This document shows positions 49,235 through 56,468 of a stretch of DNA of 64,000 nt, piece after piece; within the stretch, counting starts at the first letter, position 1; each line of letters opens with the position of its first letter. The notes under the pieces are model-generated. The model was not told where the DNA came from. It saw only the letters and a program-made list of their open reading frames with translations, and made no database searches. Source of the DNA: Pseudomonadales bacterium. Lineage in GTDB: Bacteria; Pseudomonadota; Gammaproteobacteria; Pseudomonadales; UBA5862. The DNA is taken from assembly GCA_024234215.1 (NCBI GenBank), contig JACKOQ010000005.1:124001-188000 (forward strand), given 5' to 3'. The translations under genes were made by a program, and so were the position numbers.

Positions 49235-49321
49235 GCCCAACGTTCGCCATAACCGGCAGTGAAAAGCGGTGCGACGAAGGAGCGCCGCTTTTCACTGTCC
49301 GCGTTGATGGCGTTGTTATGT
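49235..49321. repeat. attC recombination site (B1/B2 junction), 87 bp
   Basis: From GCCCAAC to GTTATGT with a perfect 13-bp inner stem CAGTGAAAAGCGG / CCGCTTTTCACTG. Core GTTATGT departs from consensus but matches ACATAAC at 50045 exactly. Confidence 0.92.
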
Positions 49322-49324
49322 GGG

Positions 49325-50023
49325 TTACAGCTTGGCAACATCAATGTGATACCCCTGGGCTGCCATTTCTTTAGCGAGTAGAGTGCCTGCTTCTTTCTGA
49401 AGGTCGTCCTTGAATGGGATGTATATCAAGCCTTGGATATCTGAAGGCCGTTCCATATTGGCTTGTTGTTTGAGAAGGATGGCCACTCGACTTCGGCCTA
49501 ACCGCGACAGAAGCATGCCCAGTTCAAGAACAACATTTTGACGGGCCCGGTATGCTTTCTCGTCGTCACGGCCTGCGCGATGGCCTTCGTCGTCAGGCGT
49601 TGCAAGGACCACAGCAAAGTGAATTTCTGCTGTGTACTTTTCCAGCTTCTCGATGATTGTTTGTCCTTCAGATGGGAGTTGATCAAGGATTAATGGTTCA
49701 AGCCCCCAACGACGCAACATAGCCTCAAGATGGTTCCGTGCAGTTTCGTCGTGGCCATAAACCACAAATACCTTTTTGTTCCCACCTGCCACAACAGGGG
49801 TGCCTGCTGTTGTTGCGGCGGTGGAAACAACTGGTGCGCCTAGAGCGGCTTTGATTTCAGGCTGGCACTTACCTTGAACATTGAAATTGCCTGTGTCGAA
49901 GATATTGACGATACCGCCATTCGCGAGCCTAAGCTGCCAACCCGTGTCGTTGTTCAATCGCTGTTCAGATGTAATCGCAAGGCCAGCAGCGGTAAGCAAT
50001 CCCTTTGCTTGACTAATGTCCAC
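49325..50023 (-). CDS. TIR-like nucleotide-binding protein (Cap12/PycTIR type), integron cassette B1
   Basis: 232 residues. C-terminal domain (about 83-232) has the pattern of the TIR-like family found as effectors in CBASS and Pycsar phage defence: KVFVVYGHDETARNHLEAML, GLEPLILDQLPSEGQTIIEKLE, FAVVLATPDDEG, and RQNVVLELGMLL, where Glu167 is the candidate NADase residue. Residues ~1-60 form a separate small domain (GWQLRLANGGIVNIFDTGNFNVQGK) reminiscent of the TBP-like domain of RNase HIII, which may sense a nucleic acid. No cyclase gene is nearby. GTG start with AGGAG 9 bases upstream. First cassette after attI, closest to Pc. Confidence 0.8.
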   Translation of the reverse strand: MDISQAKGLLTAAGLAITSEQRLNNDTGWQLRLANGGIVNIFDTGNFNVQGKCQPEIKAALGAPVVSTAATTAGTPVVAGGNKKVFVVYGHDETARNHLEAMLRRWGLEPLILDQLPSEGQTIIEKLEKYTAEIHFAVVLATPDDEGHRAGRDDEKAYRARQNVVLELGMLLSRLGRSRVAILLKQQANMERPSDIQGLIYIPFKDDLQKEAGTLLAKEMAAQGYHIDVAKL

Positions 50024-50044
50024 GATGGCTATCTCCTGGAAAGC

Positions 50045-50140
50045 ACATAACTATAAATGGACACCCCAAAAGGTGGCTTGTTTTACACCTTGCGGGTGTC
50101 TAATATTTTGCCGGGCAAGGCTATACCGAGGTTAAGCGTC
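50045..50140. other. attI site of integron B
   Basis: Insertion core ACATAAC (GTTATGT on the cassette strand, 50051-50045) followed by the integron-specific leader up to the integrase ATG. Contains a short inverted repeat ACACC..GGTGT near 50085-50099. The same leader, 211 bp with the start of intI, recurs at 23001. Confidence 0.85.
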
Positions 50141-50147
50141 ATGTCAA
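50120..50147 (-). promoter_or_regulatory. Cassette promoter Pc
   Basis: -35 TTGACA (50147-50142, perfect, overlapping the intI start codon), 16-bp spacer, -10 TATAGC (50125-50120). It points through attI into the TIR cassette, in the place and direction expected for an integron cassette promoter. Confidence 0.75.
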
Positions 50148-51151
50148 ACGTGGTAGTACACCCCAAAACGATTGTCGACCACGCCTCCGGCGGGGCATCC
50201 AAGCCGAAGCTGCTGGATGAGGTACGCGCCCACATCCAGCGGTTGAACTACAGCATCCGCACCGAGGATGCGTACGTCGATTGGGTACGCCGGTTCGTGC
50301 TGTTTCACGACAAACGCCACCCGCGGGAGATGGGTGCAGCCGAAATCGAGGCGTTTCTGACCCACCTCGCGGTGGTGGGCAAGGTGTCGGCGTCCACCCA
50401 GAACCAGGCCAAGAGCGCGCTGCTGTTTCTTTATCGGGCTGTATTGAATGTCGACTTGCCGTGGCTGGGCGACATCGCATCGGCCCGGCAGGGCAAGCGC
50501 TTGCCGGTGGTGCTGACAGTGGCCGAAGTACAGGCGACGCTGGCGCGGGTAACCGGCACGACCGGCCTGATGGTGCGGCTCTTGTACGGCAGCGGGCTGC
50601 GGTTGATGGAGTGCGCGCGGCTGCGGGTGAAGGATGTGGATTTCGGACAGATGCAGATCGTGGTGCGCGATGGCAAGGGCGACAAGGACCGCGTGACAAT
50701 GCTGCCGCGATCCCTGGTGGAACCTCTGCAAGCGCATCTGGAGCGCGTGAAGGCGCTGCACGAGAGCGATATCGAAGCGGGCTACGGCGAGGTATACCTG
50801 CCCCATGCGCTCGATCGCAAATACCCCCGGGCCGGCCGGGAATGGGGCTGGCAGTATGTGTTTCCGTCCACCAGGCGGTCGGTCGATCCCCGCTCCGGGG
50901 CCATCCGGCGTCACCATGCGGATGAAAAAGTACTGCAGCGGGCGATGAAGCGAGCCGTGCGCGAGGCCGGCATCGTCAAACCCGCCACCCCGCACACGCT
51001 GCGCCACAGCTTCGCCACGCACTTGTTACAGGCCGGCTATGACATCCGCACCGTGCAGGAGCTGCTCGGTCACACCCACGTAGAAACCACGATGCTCTAC
51101 ACCCACGTCCTGAATCGGGGTGGGCGAGGAGTGGTCAGTCCGCTCGACTGA
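50141..51151 (+). CDS. intI: Integron integrase, tyrosine recombinase
   Basis: 336 residues. Catalytic residues fall at R154 (GSGLRLMECARL), K179 (DGKGDKDR), H285 and R288 (TPHTLRHSFATHLL), H311 (LGHTHVE) and Y320 (MLYTHV). That is exactly eight more than the IntI1 positions R146, K171, H277, R280, H303 and Y312. The integron-specific insert before box II is present (HHADEKVLQRAMKRAVREAGI). I start at the ATG at 50141; the frame is open to 50057, but that part is attI. Transcribed divergently from the cassettes, as in all mobile and chromosomal integrons. All catalytic residues present, so likely active. Confidence 0.95.
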   Translation: MSNVVVHPKTIVDHASGGASKPKLLDEVRAHIQRLNYSIRTEDAYVDWVRRFVLFHDKRHPREMGAAEIEAFLTHLAVVGKVSASTQNQAKSALLFLYRAVLNVDLPWLGDIASARQGKRLPVVLTVAEVQATLARVTGTTGLMVRLLYGSGLRLMECARLRVKDVDFGQMQIVVRDGKGDKDRVTMLPRSLVEPLQAHLERVKALHESDIEAGYGEVYLPHALDRKYPRAGREWGWQYVFPSTRRSVDPRSGAIRRHHADEKVLQRAMKRAVREAGIVKPATPHTLRHSFATHLLQAGYDIRTVQELLGHTHVETTMLYTHVLNRGGRGVVSPLD

Positions 51152-51241
51152 GCGGACTGAGGCGAAGCACTGCTTTGCCAGCGACGAGCGGGCGAGCGAT
51201 GCCACGCGAGCCCTGGATCGAGGAGTGGTCAGTCCGCTCGA
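51125..51241 (+). repeat. 23-bp direct repeat and hairpin at the integrase 3' end
   Basis: A 23-bp sequence beginning CGAGGAGTGGTCAGTCCG occurs at 51125-51147 and 51219-51241. The first copy contributes to a perfect 10-bp hairpin (51136-51159, CAGTCCGCTC / GAGCGGACTG) that contains the integrase stop; no T-run follows. Confidence 0.7.
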
Positions 51242-51368
51242 TCAGTCAGTTGTAGACCGATCACCTGGTTGGCGGATGGAGACTCGTGTGGCGTTGCCGA
51301 GACACTCGGGCGCCCAGGACTGGCGGGATTCGGCCGATCAGAGCATGAGATCGCATCGGCATGGAATG

Positions 51369-51459
51369 TGGCGGAGAGGGAGGGATTCGAACCCTCGATA
51401 CGCTATTAACGTATACACACTTTCCAGGCGTGCTCCTTCAACCACTCGGACACCTCTCC
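51369..51459 (-). tRNA. tRNA-Ser(GGA)
   Basis: 91 nt with encoded CCA. Acceptor GGAGAGG / CCTCTCC, anticodon loop CTGGAAA giving GGA, long variable arm, T-loop GGTTCGAATCC. It converges on integron B from the right; its last ~30 bases equal those of tRNA-Ser(GCT) at 46381. Confidence 0.95.
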
Positions 51460-51500
51460 GCAAACCTGGCTGACCCTGCGGGGTCAAAAGGCCGGCAAAT

Positions 51501-52091
51501 CTACCCTGCCGAGGCCGCAAAAGCAATCGTGCCGGGCAGCCATTCGGCAAAATGGGTCGCATGATCGATGGGTTGCAGCGGTTTTGGCGGGGTGGCCGCG
51601 GTGCCGAGGTAGATGAAACCGACGATCCGGTCGCTCTGCTGCAACCCCAGTCCGGCACGCACTTCCGGGTCATGGGCCATCTCGCCGGTGCGCCAGATGG
51701 CACCAAAGCCGAGTGCATGGGCCGCCAGCAGCAGGTTCTGCACCGCTGCCGCCGTGCTAAGCAGTTGCTCGATCTCGGGCACCTTGGGGTGTGGCTGAAG
51801 GTGGCTGTAGGCCACCATGATCAGTGGCGCCCGCAGCGGTGCCTGACGCAATTTCTCGATCTGTGCCGCGCTCGCTGCCGGATCGCGCCTCTGGCGGGCA
51901 CGCACGAACAGCTCACCCAACTGCTGACGCGCCGTGCCGCGCACCAGCAGAAAGCGCCAGGGCCGCAAGCCGGCATGATCGGGCGCGCGCAGGGCGGCGG
52001 CAAAGAGTTCGGCCAGTGCGGCCTCATCGGGTGCCGGGTCGATCAGTCTGGCCGCCGACTGCCGGCCTTGTAGTGCTTTCAGTGCATCCAT
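51501..52091 (-). CDS. ydjA: Nitroreductase family protein, YdjA type
   Basis: 196-residue FMN-dependent oxidoreductase close to E. coli YdjA: MDALKALQGRQSAARLIDPAP, RAPDHAGLRPWRFLLVRG, RAPLIMVAYS, VPEIEQLLSTAAAVQNLLLAAHALGFGAIWRTG, DRIVGFIYLGT. Physiological substrate unknown. The ATG at 52091 is the family start. Confidence 0.9.
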   Translation of the reverse strand: MDALKALQGRQSAARLIDPAPDEAALAELFAAALRAPDHAGLRPWRFLLVRGTARQQLGELFVRARQRRDPAASAAQIEKLRQAPLRAPLIMVAYSHLQPHPKVPEIEQLLSTAAAVQNLLLAAHALGFGAIWRTGEMAHDPEVRAGLGLQQSDRIVGFIYLGTAATPPKPLQPIDHATHFAEWLPGTIAFAASAG

Positions 52092-52232
52092 CGAGCCGCT
52101 CCAGTCACTGCTGCCTGGCGCAGGCCGTGCAGCAAGGAAAATATGATCCATACTTGATCCAATACCTTTTGCACTGTTTTGCGGAACCACCGCACGAAGT
52201 CCGGAGCAAAGCCCTTTTTTGCGAGCAGGAAC

Positions 52233-53219
52233 ATGCAGGTCACCCAACTTCAATTGATCTACGCCGCAGAACTGGTCGGGTTTCTGCTGGTGCTGATTCT
52301 GATTCTGTCGCTCTACGGACACAACATCCGCAAGCACTATTTCAAGGCGGTGGGGATGCTGACCGAATGGGTGGCGCAAGAGCAGCAGACAGCCGTCCAG
52401 AGCATCAGCTATGACGACTATCTCAATCAGGCCATCGAGGAGACCGAAGCACATCTGCGCAACGTCGTCGGCCAGTCCAATGAGCTGTCGATGCCCATCG
52501 ACACCATGGAAATGAAGCAGTTTACCGCGTTGCTGCGTGCCAAATTCCTTCGGGGAGAGCGCAGCGCAATTCAATCCAGCGCCTTGCACAACGAGGCTGA
52601 CTGGAAGCAGGTCGAAGAGAACATGCTGCTGCTGGTGGATGAGATCGAGGCCCATCTGGCCAAGCGACGTCGTCAACAGGCCGTCAGTCAGGCTGCCGAG
52701 CCACCGCCGCCGAATCACATTTCAGCCAGCGGACTGGGCGAGGTGGAATGGGTGCATGAGGAAAAGGAGCGCAGCCCTGCGGCAGGTTCCAGCGCTGAAA
52801 CCGACGCGGTTGCCGAAGAGCTCCACACTGGCCTGATGGGGGAACTGACGCAGAAGTTCACTGCCCTGGAGGAGTCCAAAGAGCAGGCATTGTCACTGCA
52901 GGAGCGCATCATGGAGCAGCAGCGCAGCCTGTTGGATCCGGATTCAGCCAGCTCCTCCGAGGAGCTGTTGCAACTGCTGGCGCAGGATTCGCTCGACGGC
53001 CATCAGGCGCTGCTGCGCATGGAGCGGCAGATCGAGCAGGCCGAAAAGATCCTGTCGCGCGCCATTCTCGCGACCAAGGGGCGCGAGGAGATCGATGAAC
53101 TGCAACAACGGCGTGACCGCCTCAACCGCGAGCGAATGGAGTTGAAGGAGCTGCAGAACTGCTTGGTCACGCTGGACCGGGAGACCGAGATGGCCAGCAA
53201 ACGCAACGGCACTGCATAG
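52233..53219 (+). CDS. Membrane-anchored coiled-coil protein of unknown function
   Basis: 328 residues, family not recognised. One transmembrane segment (LIYAAELVGFLLVLILILSLYG, about 8-30), then cytoplasmic sequence. A helical region (about 45-160, with YDDYLNQAIEETEAHLRNVVGQ), a flexible acidic/proline-rich linker (165-205) and a long coiled coil (about 205-325; many E/Q/L heptads, LQQRRDRLNRERMELKELQNCL). The layout recalls cell-envelope or division adaptor proteins, but no role can be assigned. ATG at 52233; an upstream in-frame start at 52179 is less likely because the hydrophobic segment would then sit deeper. Confidence 0.78.
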   Translation: MQVTQLQLIYAAELVGFLLVLILILSLYGHNIRKHYFKAVGMLTEWVAQEQQTAVQSISYDDYLNQAIEETEAHLRNVVGQSNELSMPIDTMEMKQFTALLRAKFLRGERSAIQSSALHNEADWKQVEENMLLLVDEIEAHLAKRRRQQAVSQAAEPPPPNHISASGLGEVEWVHEEKERSPAAGSSAETDAVAEELHTGLMGELTQKFTALEESKEQALSLQERIMEQQRSLLDPDSASSSEELLQLLAQDSLDGHQALLRMERQIEQAEKILSRAILATKGREEIDELQQRRDRLNRERMELKELQNCLVTLDRETEMASKRNGTA

Positions 53220-53249
53220 TCGGCTGCGTCGGGCACCGGTTCCGAGAAA

Positions 53250-54218
53250 TCAGCTGCTGTGCCGATAGAGCGCCAGCAGCGTCAGCGCTTCACGCTGCTG
53301 CTGCGCCCCCACTGCCGGTGGCAATGTGGCATTCGGCAGACGCAGGCCGTAGGGCACGCCTTCGGCTTCGCGTTGCAGCACCCAGCCGGCCAGCCGCGAC
53401 AGCCGCCCTTCGATTGACCGATCGGGGCAGTGGTCGAAATCGAGCCACTGCGCCCCCTGCTCCGGCTGCTCCAGCCGCTTCACCAGCAACTCGCCGCGGC
53501 GGGCCCACTGCTTCCACGCCACCCTGCCCCAGCCATCGCCCAGGCGCCATGGGTCGAGTCCGGCAAAATCTTCATCGCCTGATTGCACGCCGTGCGGCAA
53601 CGCCGCCGACGATTCGCCACTGACCGGCGGCATGGCATCGGCGGCAAAGGGGTGTGGATAGGCCAGCAGCTTCCAGTCGAGGCAGGGGTAGGACCAGACC
53701 CGGAACAGTCCCAGCGGAAAGCCTGACCTGACCTCCAGCCGGGGAATCGCCTGCCAACCGCGGCTTGCAAGCGGCAGCGTCAGGGTGATCGACCGCTCTT
53801 CACTGTCCGCGTCGCTCACCCACTCGCCGCCGCCCAGCCGCAGTTCGATGGCATGCCGCAGTGGCCGTTCGGCGCGCAGTTGCAGCCGCAGCTGTCCATG
53901 ACCGCCGACGAAGCCTGCTGTGCTGCCCAGGGCGGTCAGTTCCAGTCCGAGCAGGTTGCGGTAGGCATGGATCAGCGCGATCGGCATCAGGCCAAGCAGC
54001 CAGAAACTGAGCGCAAAGGCGAGGCTGTTCTGGTAATTGATCGCCGCCAGCAGCATCGCAGCCAGCAGCAGCATGAAGAGTCCGCCGGAGAGCGACGGCA
54101 CGATGAAGAGCTGCCGATGGCCCAGGCGGAGCCGTGACAGTGGCGGAAAGCGACGCGCCAGCCAGCGGTCGTAGCCTTTCTGCAGCCGGTCAGGCAGCCT
54201 GGGACGCCTCCAGCGCAC
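53250..54218 (-). CDS. DUF58 domain membrane protein
   Basis: 322 residues. Two N-terminal transmembrane segments (LFMLLLAAMLLAAINYQ and FALSFWLLGLMPIALIHAY, about 45-85), a beta-rich region, then the DUF58 core with GDEDFAGLDPWRLGDGWGRVAWKQWARRGELLVKRLE. DUF58 proteins pair with MoxR AAA+ ATPases and often carry a vWA-like fold; the usual function is chaperone-like maturation of envelope or enzyme complexes. GTG start, six bases after the moxR stop. Confidence 0.85.
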   Translation of the reverse strand: MRWRRPRLPDRLQKGYDRWLARRFPPLSRLRLGHRQLFIVPSLSGGLFMLLLAAMLLAAINYQNSLAFALSFWLLGLMPIALIHAYRNLLGLELTALGSTAGFVGGHGQLRLQLRAERPLRHAIELRLGGGEWVSDADSEERSITLTLPLASRGWQAIPRLEVRSGFPLGLFRVWSYPCLDWKLLAYPHPFAADAMPPVSGESSAALPHGVQSGDEDFAGLDPWRLGDGWGRVAWKQWARRGELLVKRLEQPEQGAQWLDFDHCPDRSIEGRLSRLAGWVLQREAEGVPYGLRLPNATLPPAVGAQQQREALTLLALYRHSS

Positions 54219-54224
54219 GGCGCA

Positions 54225-55160
54225 CTATGGCCTGAGCGCGCCACCGCGCTGCCGTGCCAGCGGGTCGACGGCTGCCACCATCAGCGCGCTGGGCAGTGCG
54301 GCGTCGCGCTCGATGGTCTGCAACCGGTGGTCGACCACGCTCGGCAGGATGGCCTGAATGTCTTCAGGCAGCAGATAGTCGCGTCCGGCCAGCAACGCCC
54401 AGGCGCGGGCGCTCTCCATCATGGCCTGGGCACCACGGGGCGACAGACCATTGACGAAATGGCCGGCATTGCGGCTGAAGGCGATCAGCGCCTGCACATA
54501 GTCCAGCAACGCATCACTGGCCTTGATCTGCCGCACCGCCTGACGCAATCGCAACAGGGTCGTCGCATCACCGAGTGGGGCCAGATGTTCCAGAAGCTGG
54601 CGCGGCATCTCGCCGGCCAGCATCCGGCGCTCGACCGCCGGGTGGGGATAGCCGATGTCGATGCGCATCAGGAAGCGGTCGAGCTGTGACTCCGGCAGGG
54701 CAAAGGTGCCAAGCTGGGTCACCGGATTCTGGGTGGCGATGACGAAGAACGGCTGCGGCAGCGGGTGACTCACACCATCGACGGTGGCCTGCTGCTCCTC
54801 CATCGCTTCGAGCAGCGCGCTCTGGGTCTTGGGTGTGGCGCGGTTGATCTCATCGGCCAGAACCAGCTGGGCAAACAGCGGACCCGGACGAAAGTTGAAC
54901 TGCTGCGTCTGCGGCGAGAACAGCGAAACGCCCAGGATGTCCGCCGGCAACAGGTCACTGGTGAACTGGATGCGGGAGAACTCCAGCCCCAGCACCCGTG
55001 CCAGCGTCTGCGCCAGCGTGGTCTTGCCCATGCCGGGCAGATCCTCGATCAGCAGATGACCACCGGCGATCAGGCAGCCCAGTGCCAGACGCACCTGCCG
55101 CTCCTTGCCCAGCACCACCCGGCCGACCTCAGCGATGATCTGTTCCACCAACTTCTGCAT
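54225..55160 (-). CDS. MoxR family AAA+ ATPase
   Basis: 311 residues: Walker A in EDLPGMGKTTLAQ, Walker B in LVLADEINRATPKTQSALLEAMEE, sensor 1 in FVIATQNPVTQLGTFALPESQLDRF, and an arginine-rich lid (GLSPRGAQAMMESARAWALL). Acts with the DUF58 protein encoded next to it. The client is not identifiable: no vWA or transglutaminase gene follows in this window, so the operon is shorter than in many relatives. Confidence 0.9.
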   Translation of the reverse strand: MQKLVEQIIAEVGRVVLGKERQVRLALGCLIAGGHLLIEDLPGMGKTTLAQTLARVLGLEFSRIQFTSDLLPADILGVSLFSPQTQQFNFRPGPLFAQLVLADEINRATPKTQSALLEAMEEQQATVDGVSHPLPQPFFVIATQNPVTQLGTFALPESQLDRFLMRIDIGYPHPAVERRMLAGEMPRQLLEHLAPLGDATTLLRLRQAVRQIKASDALLDYVQALIAFSRNAGHFVNGLSPRGAQAMMESARAWALLAGRDYLLPEDIQAILPSVVDHRLQTIERDAALPSALMVAAVDPLARQRGGALRP

Positions 55161-55212
55161 GGTCGGACTGACTCCGGATCAGGACAGCGGAATGGGCGCG
55201 GTGGAGCGGTGG

Positions 55213-56427
55213 TCAGAGTGCGGCCAGGCCCCGCGCCAGATCGTCCTGCAGATCCTCGACCGCCTCCAGGCCGACCGCCAGACGGATCAGGTTGTCGCCA
55301 ATGCCGGCGTTGGTGCGCTCCTCGGCACTCAGCCGCCCATGGGTGGTGGTGGCCGGGTGAATGATGGTGCTCTTGGCATCGCCGAGGTTGGCGGTGAGCG
55401 AGAAGATGCGGGTGGCATCGATGAAGCGCCACGCAGCCGCGCGGTCACCACTGACCGAAAAGGAGAAGACCCCGCCGAATCCGCGCTGCTGACGCAGCGC
55501 CAGCTGATGCTGCGGATGGGTCGGCAGACCACAGTGATAGACCTGCTCGATGCCGGGCTGGCTTTGCAGCCAGCGCGCCAGCGTCAGCGCGTTGGCACTG
55601 TGGGCATCCATGCGCAACCGCAGTGTCTCCAGACCCTTGAGAAAGACCCAGGCATTGAAGGGGCTCATGGTCGGTCCGGCAGTGCGCAGAAAGGCCACCA
55701 CCTCGCTCATCACCGAGGCAGGACCGGCCACCACGCCGCCCACGCAACGCCCCTGACCATCCAGATATTTGGTGGCCGAATGCACCACGTAATCGGCGCC
55801 CAGTTCGAGCGGCCGTTGCAGTGCCGGAGAGCAGAAGCAGTTGTCCACCACCAGCTTGGCGCCGATCTGGCGTGCCAGCGTCGACAGCGCGGCCAGATCG
55901 GCCACCTCGCAGAGCGGGTTGGAGGGGGTTTCGAGAAACAGCAGCCGGGTGTTGGGCCGCACCGCCGCGCGCCAATCGTCGAGGTGGGTCAGGTGCACGA
56001 AGGTGGTCTCGACGCCGAACTTGCGCAGATAGCGGTTGAACAGCCCGACCGTGGTGCCGAACACGCTGGCCGAACAGATGACATGGTCACCGGCCTGCAA
56101 CAGCGCCATCATCAGGCTCAGAATGGCCGCCATGCCAGAGGCCGTGCCGACCGCCTGCTCGGCTCCCTCCAGTGCCGCCAGCCGCTCCTCGAACATCCGC
56201 ACCGTGGGATTGGTGTAGCGCGAATAGACGTTGCCAGGGGTGATGCCAGCAAAACGCTCCGCCGCATTTGAAGCGTTTTCAAAAAGATAGCTTGAAGTGG
56301 TGAAGATCGGCTCACCATGCTCGCCTTCGGCGGTGCGGGTCTGGCCCGCGCGCACCGCCAAGGTGTCGAAGCGGGTGCTCTCCAGTTGCACCGGGCCCTC
56401 GGCGCGTGAATGCAATTCATCGTTCAT
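55213..56427 (-). CDS. metZ: O-succinylhomoserine sulfhydrylase
   Basis: PLP enzyme of the Cys/Met metabolism family making homocysteine from O-succinylhomoserine and sulfide. 404 residues: FTTSSYLFENASNAAERFAG, YSRYTNPTVRMFEERLAALEGAE, DNCFCSPALQRPLELGADYVVHSATKYLDGQGR (PLP lysine in SATKY), AGPTMSPFNAWVFLKGLETL. The MetZ rather than MetB assignment rests on these family features and on position behind purF, as in Pseudomonas. Gives direct sulfhydrylation downstream of hom. Confidence 0.92.
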   Translation of the reverse strand: MNDELHSRAEGPVQLESTRFDTLAVRAGQTRTAEGEHGEPIFTTSSYLFENASNAAERFAGITPGNVYSRYTNPTVRMFEERLAALEGAEQAVGTASGMAAILSLMMALLQAGDHVICSASVFGTTVGLFNRYLRKFGVETTFVHLTHLDDWRAAVRPNTRLLFLETPSNPLCEVADLAALSTLARQIGAKLVVDNCFCSPALQRPLELGADYVVHSATKYLDGQGRCVGGVVAGPASVMSEVVAFLRTAGPTMSPFNAWVFLKGLETLRLRMDAHSANALTLARWLQSQPGIEQVYHCGLPTHPQHQLALRQQRGFGGVFSFSVSGDRAAAWRFIDATRIFSLTANLGDAKSTIIHPATTTHGRLSAEERTNAGIGDNLIRLAVGLEAVEDLQDDLARGLAAL

Positions 56428-56468
56428 CGTGTCGGTTCCTGCTGGATCTGATCATGGTCGCATCGCCT

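Noticed and set aside
48932..49240. 102-codon frame on the - strand in cassette B2
   Set aside because: Starts with TTG inside the attC core, runs into the next attC, has Arg/Ala/Gly-rich composition and no ribosome site.
50057..50140. N-terminal extension of the integrase from the ATG at 50057
   Set aside because: These 28 codons are the attI region. Starting at 50141 gives a 336-residue protein whose catalytic residues sit at a constant offset from IntI1.
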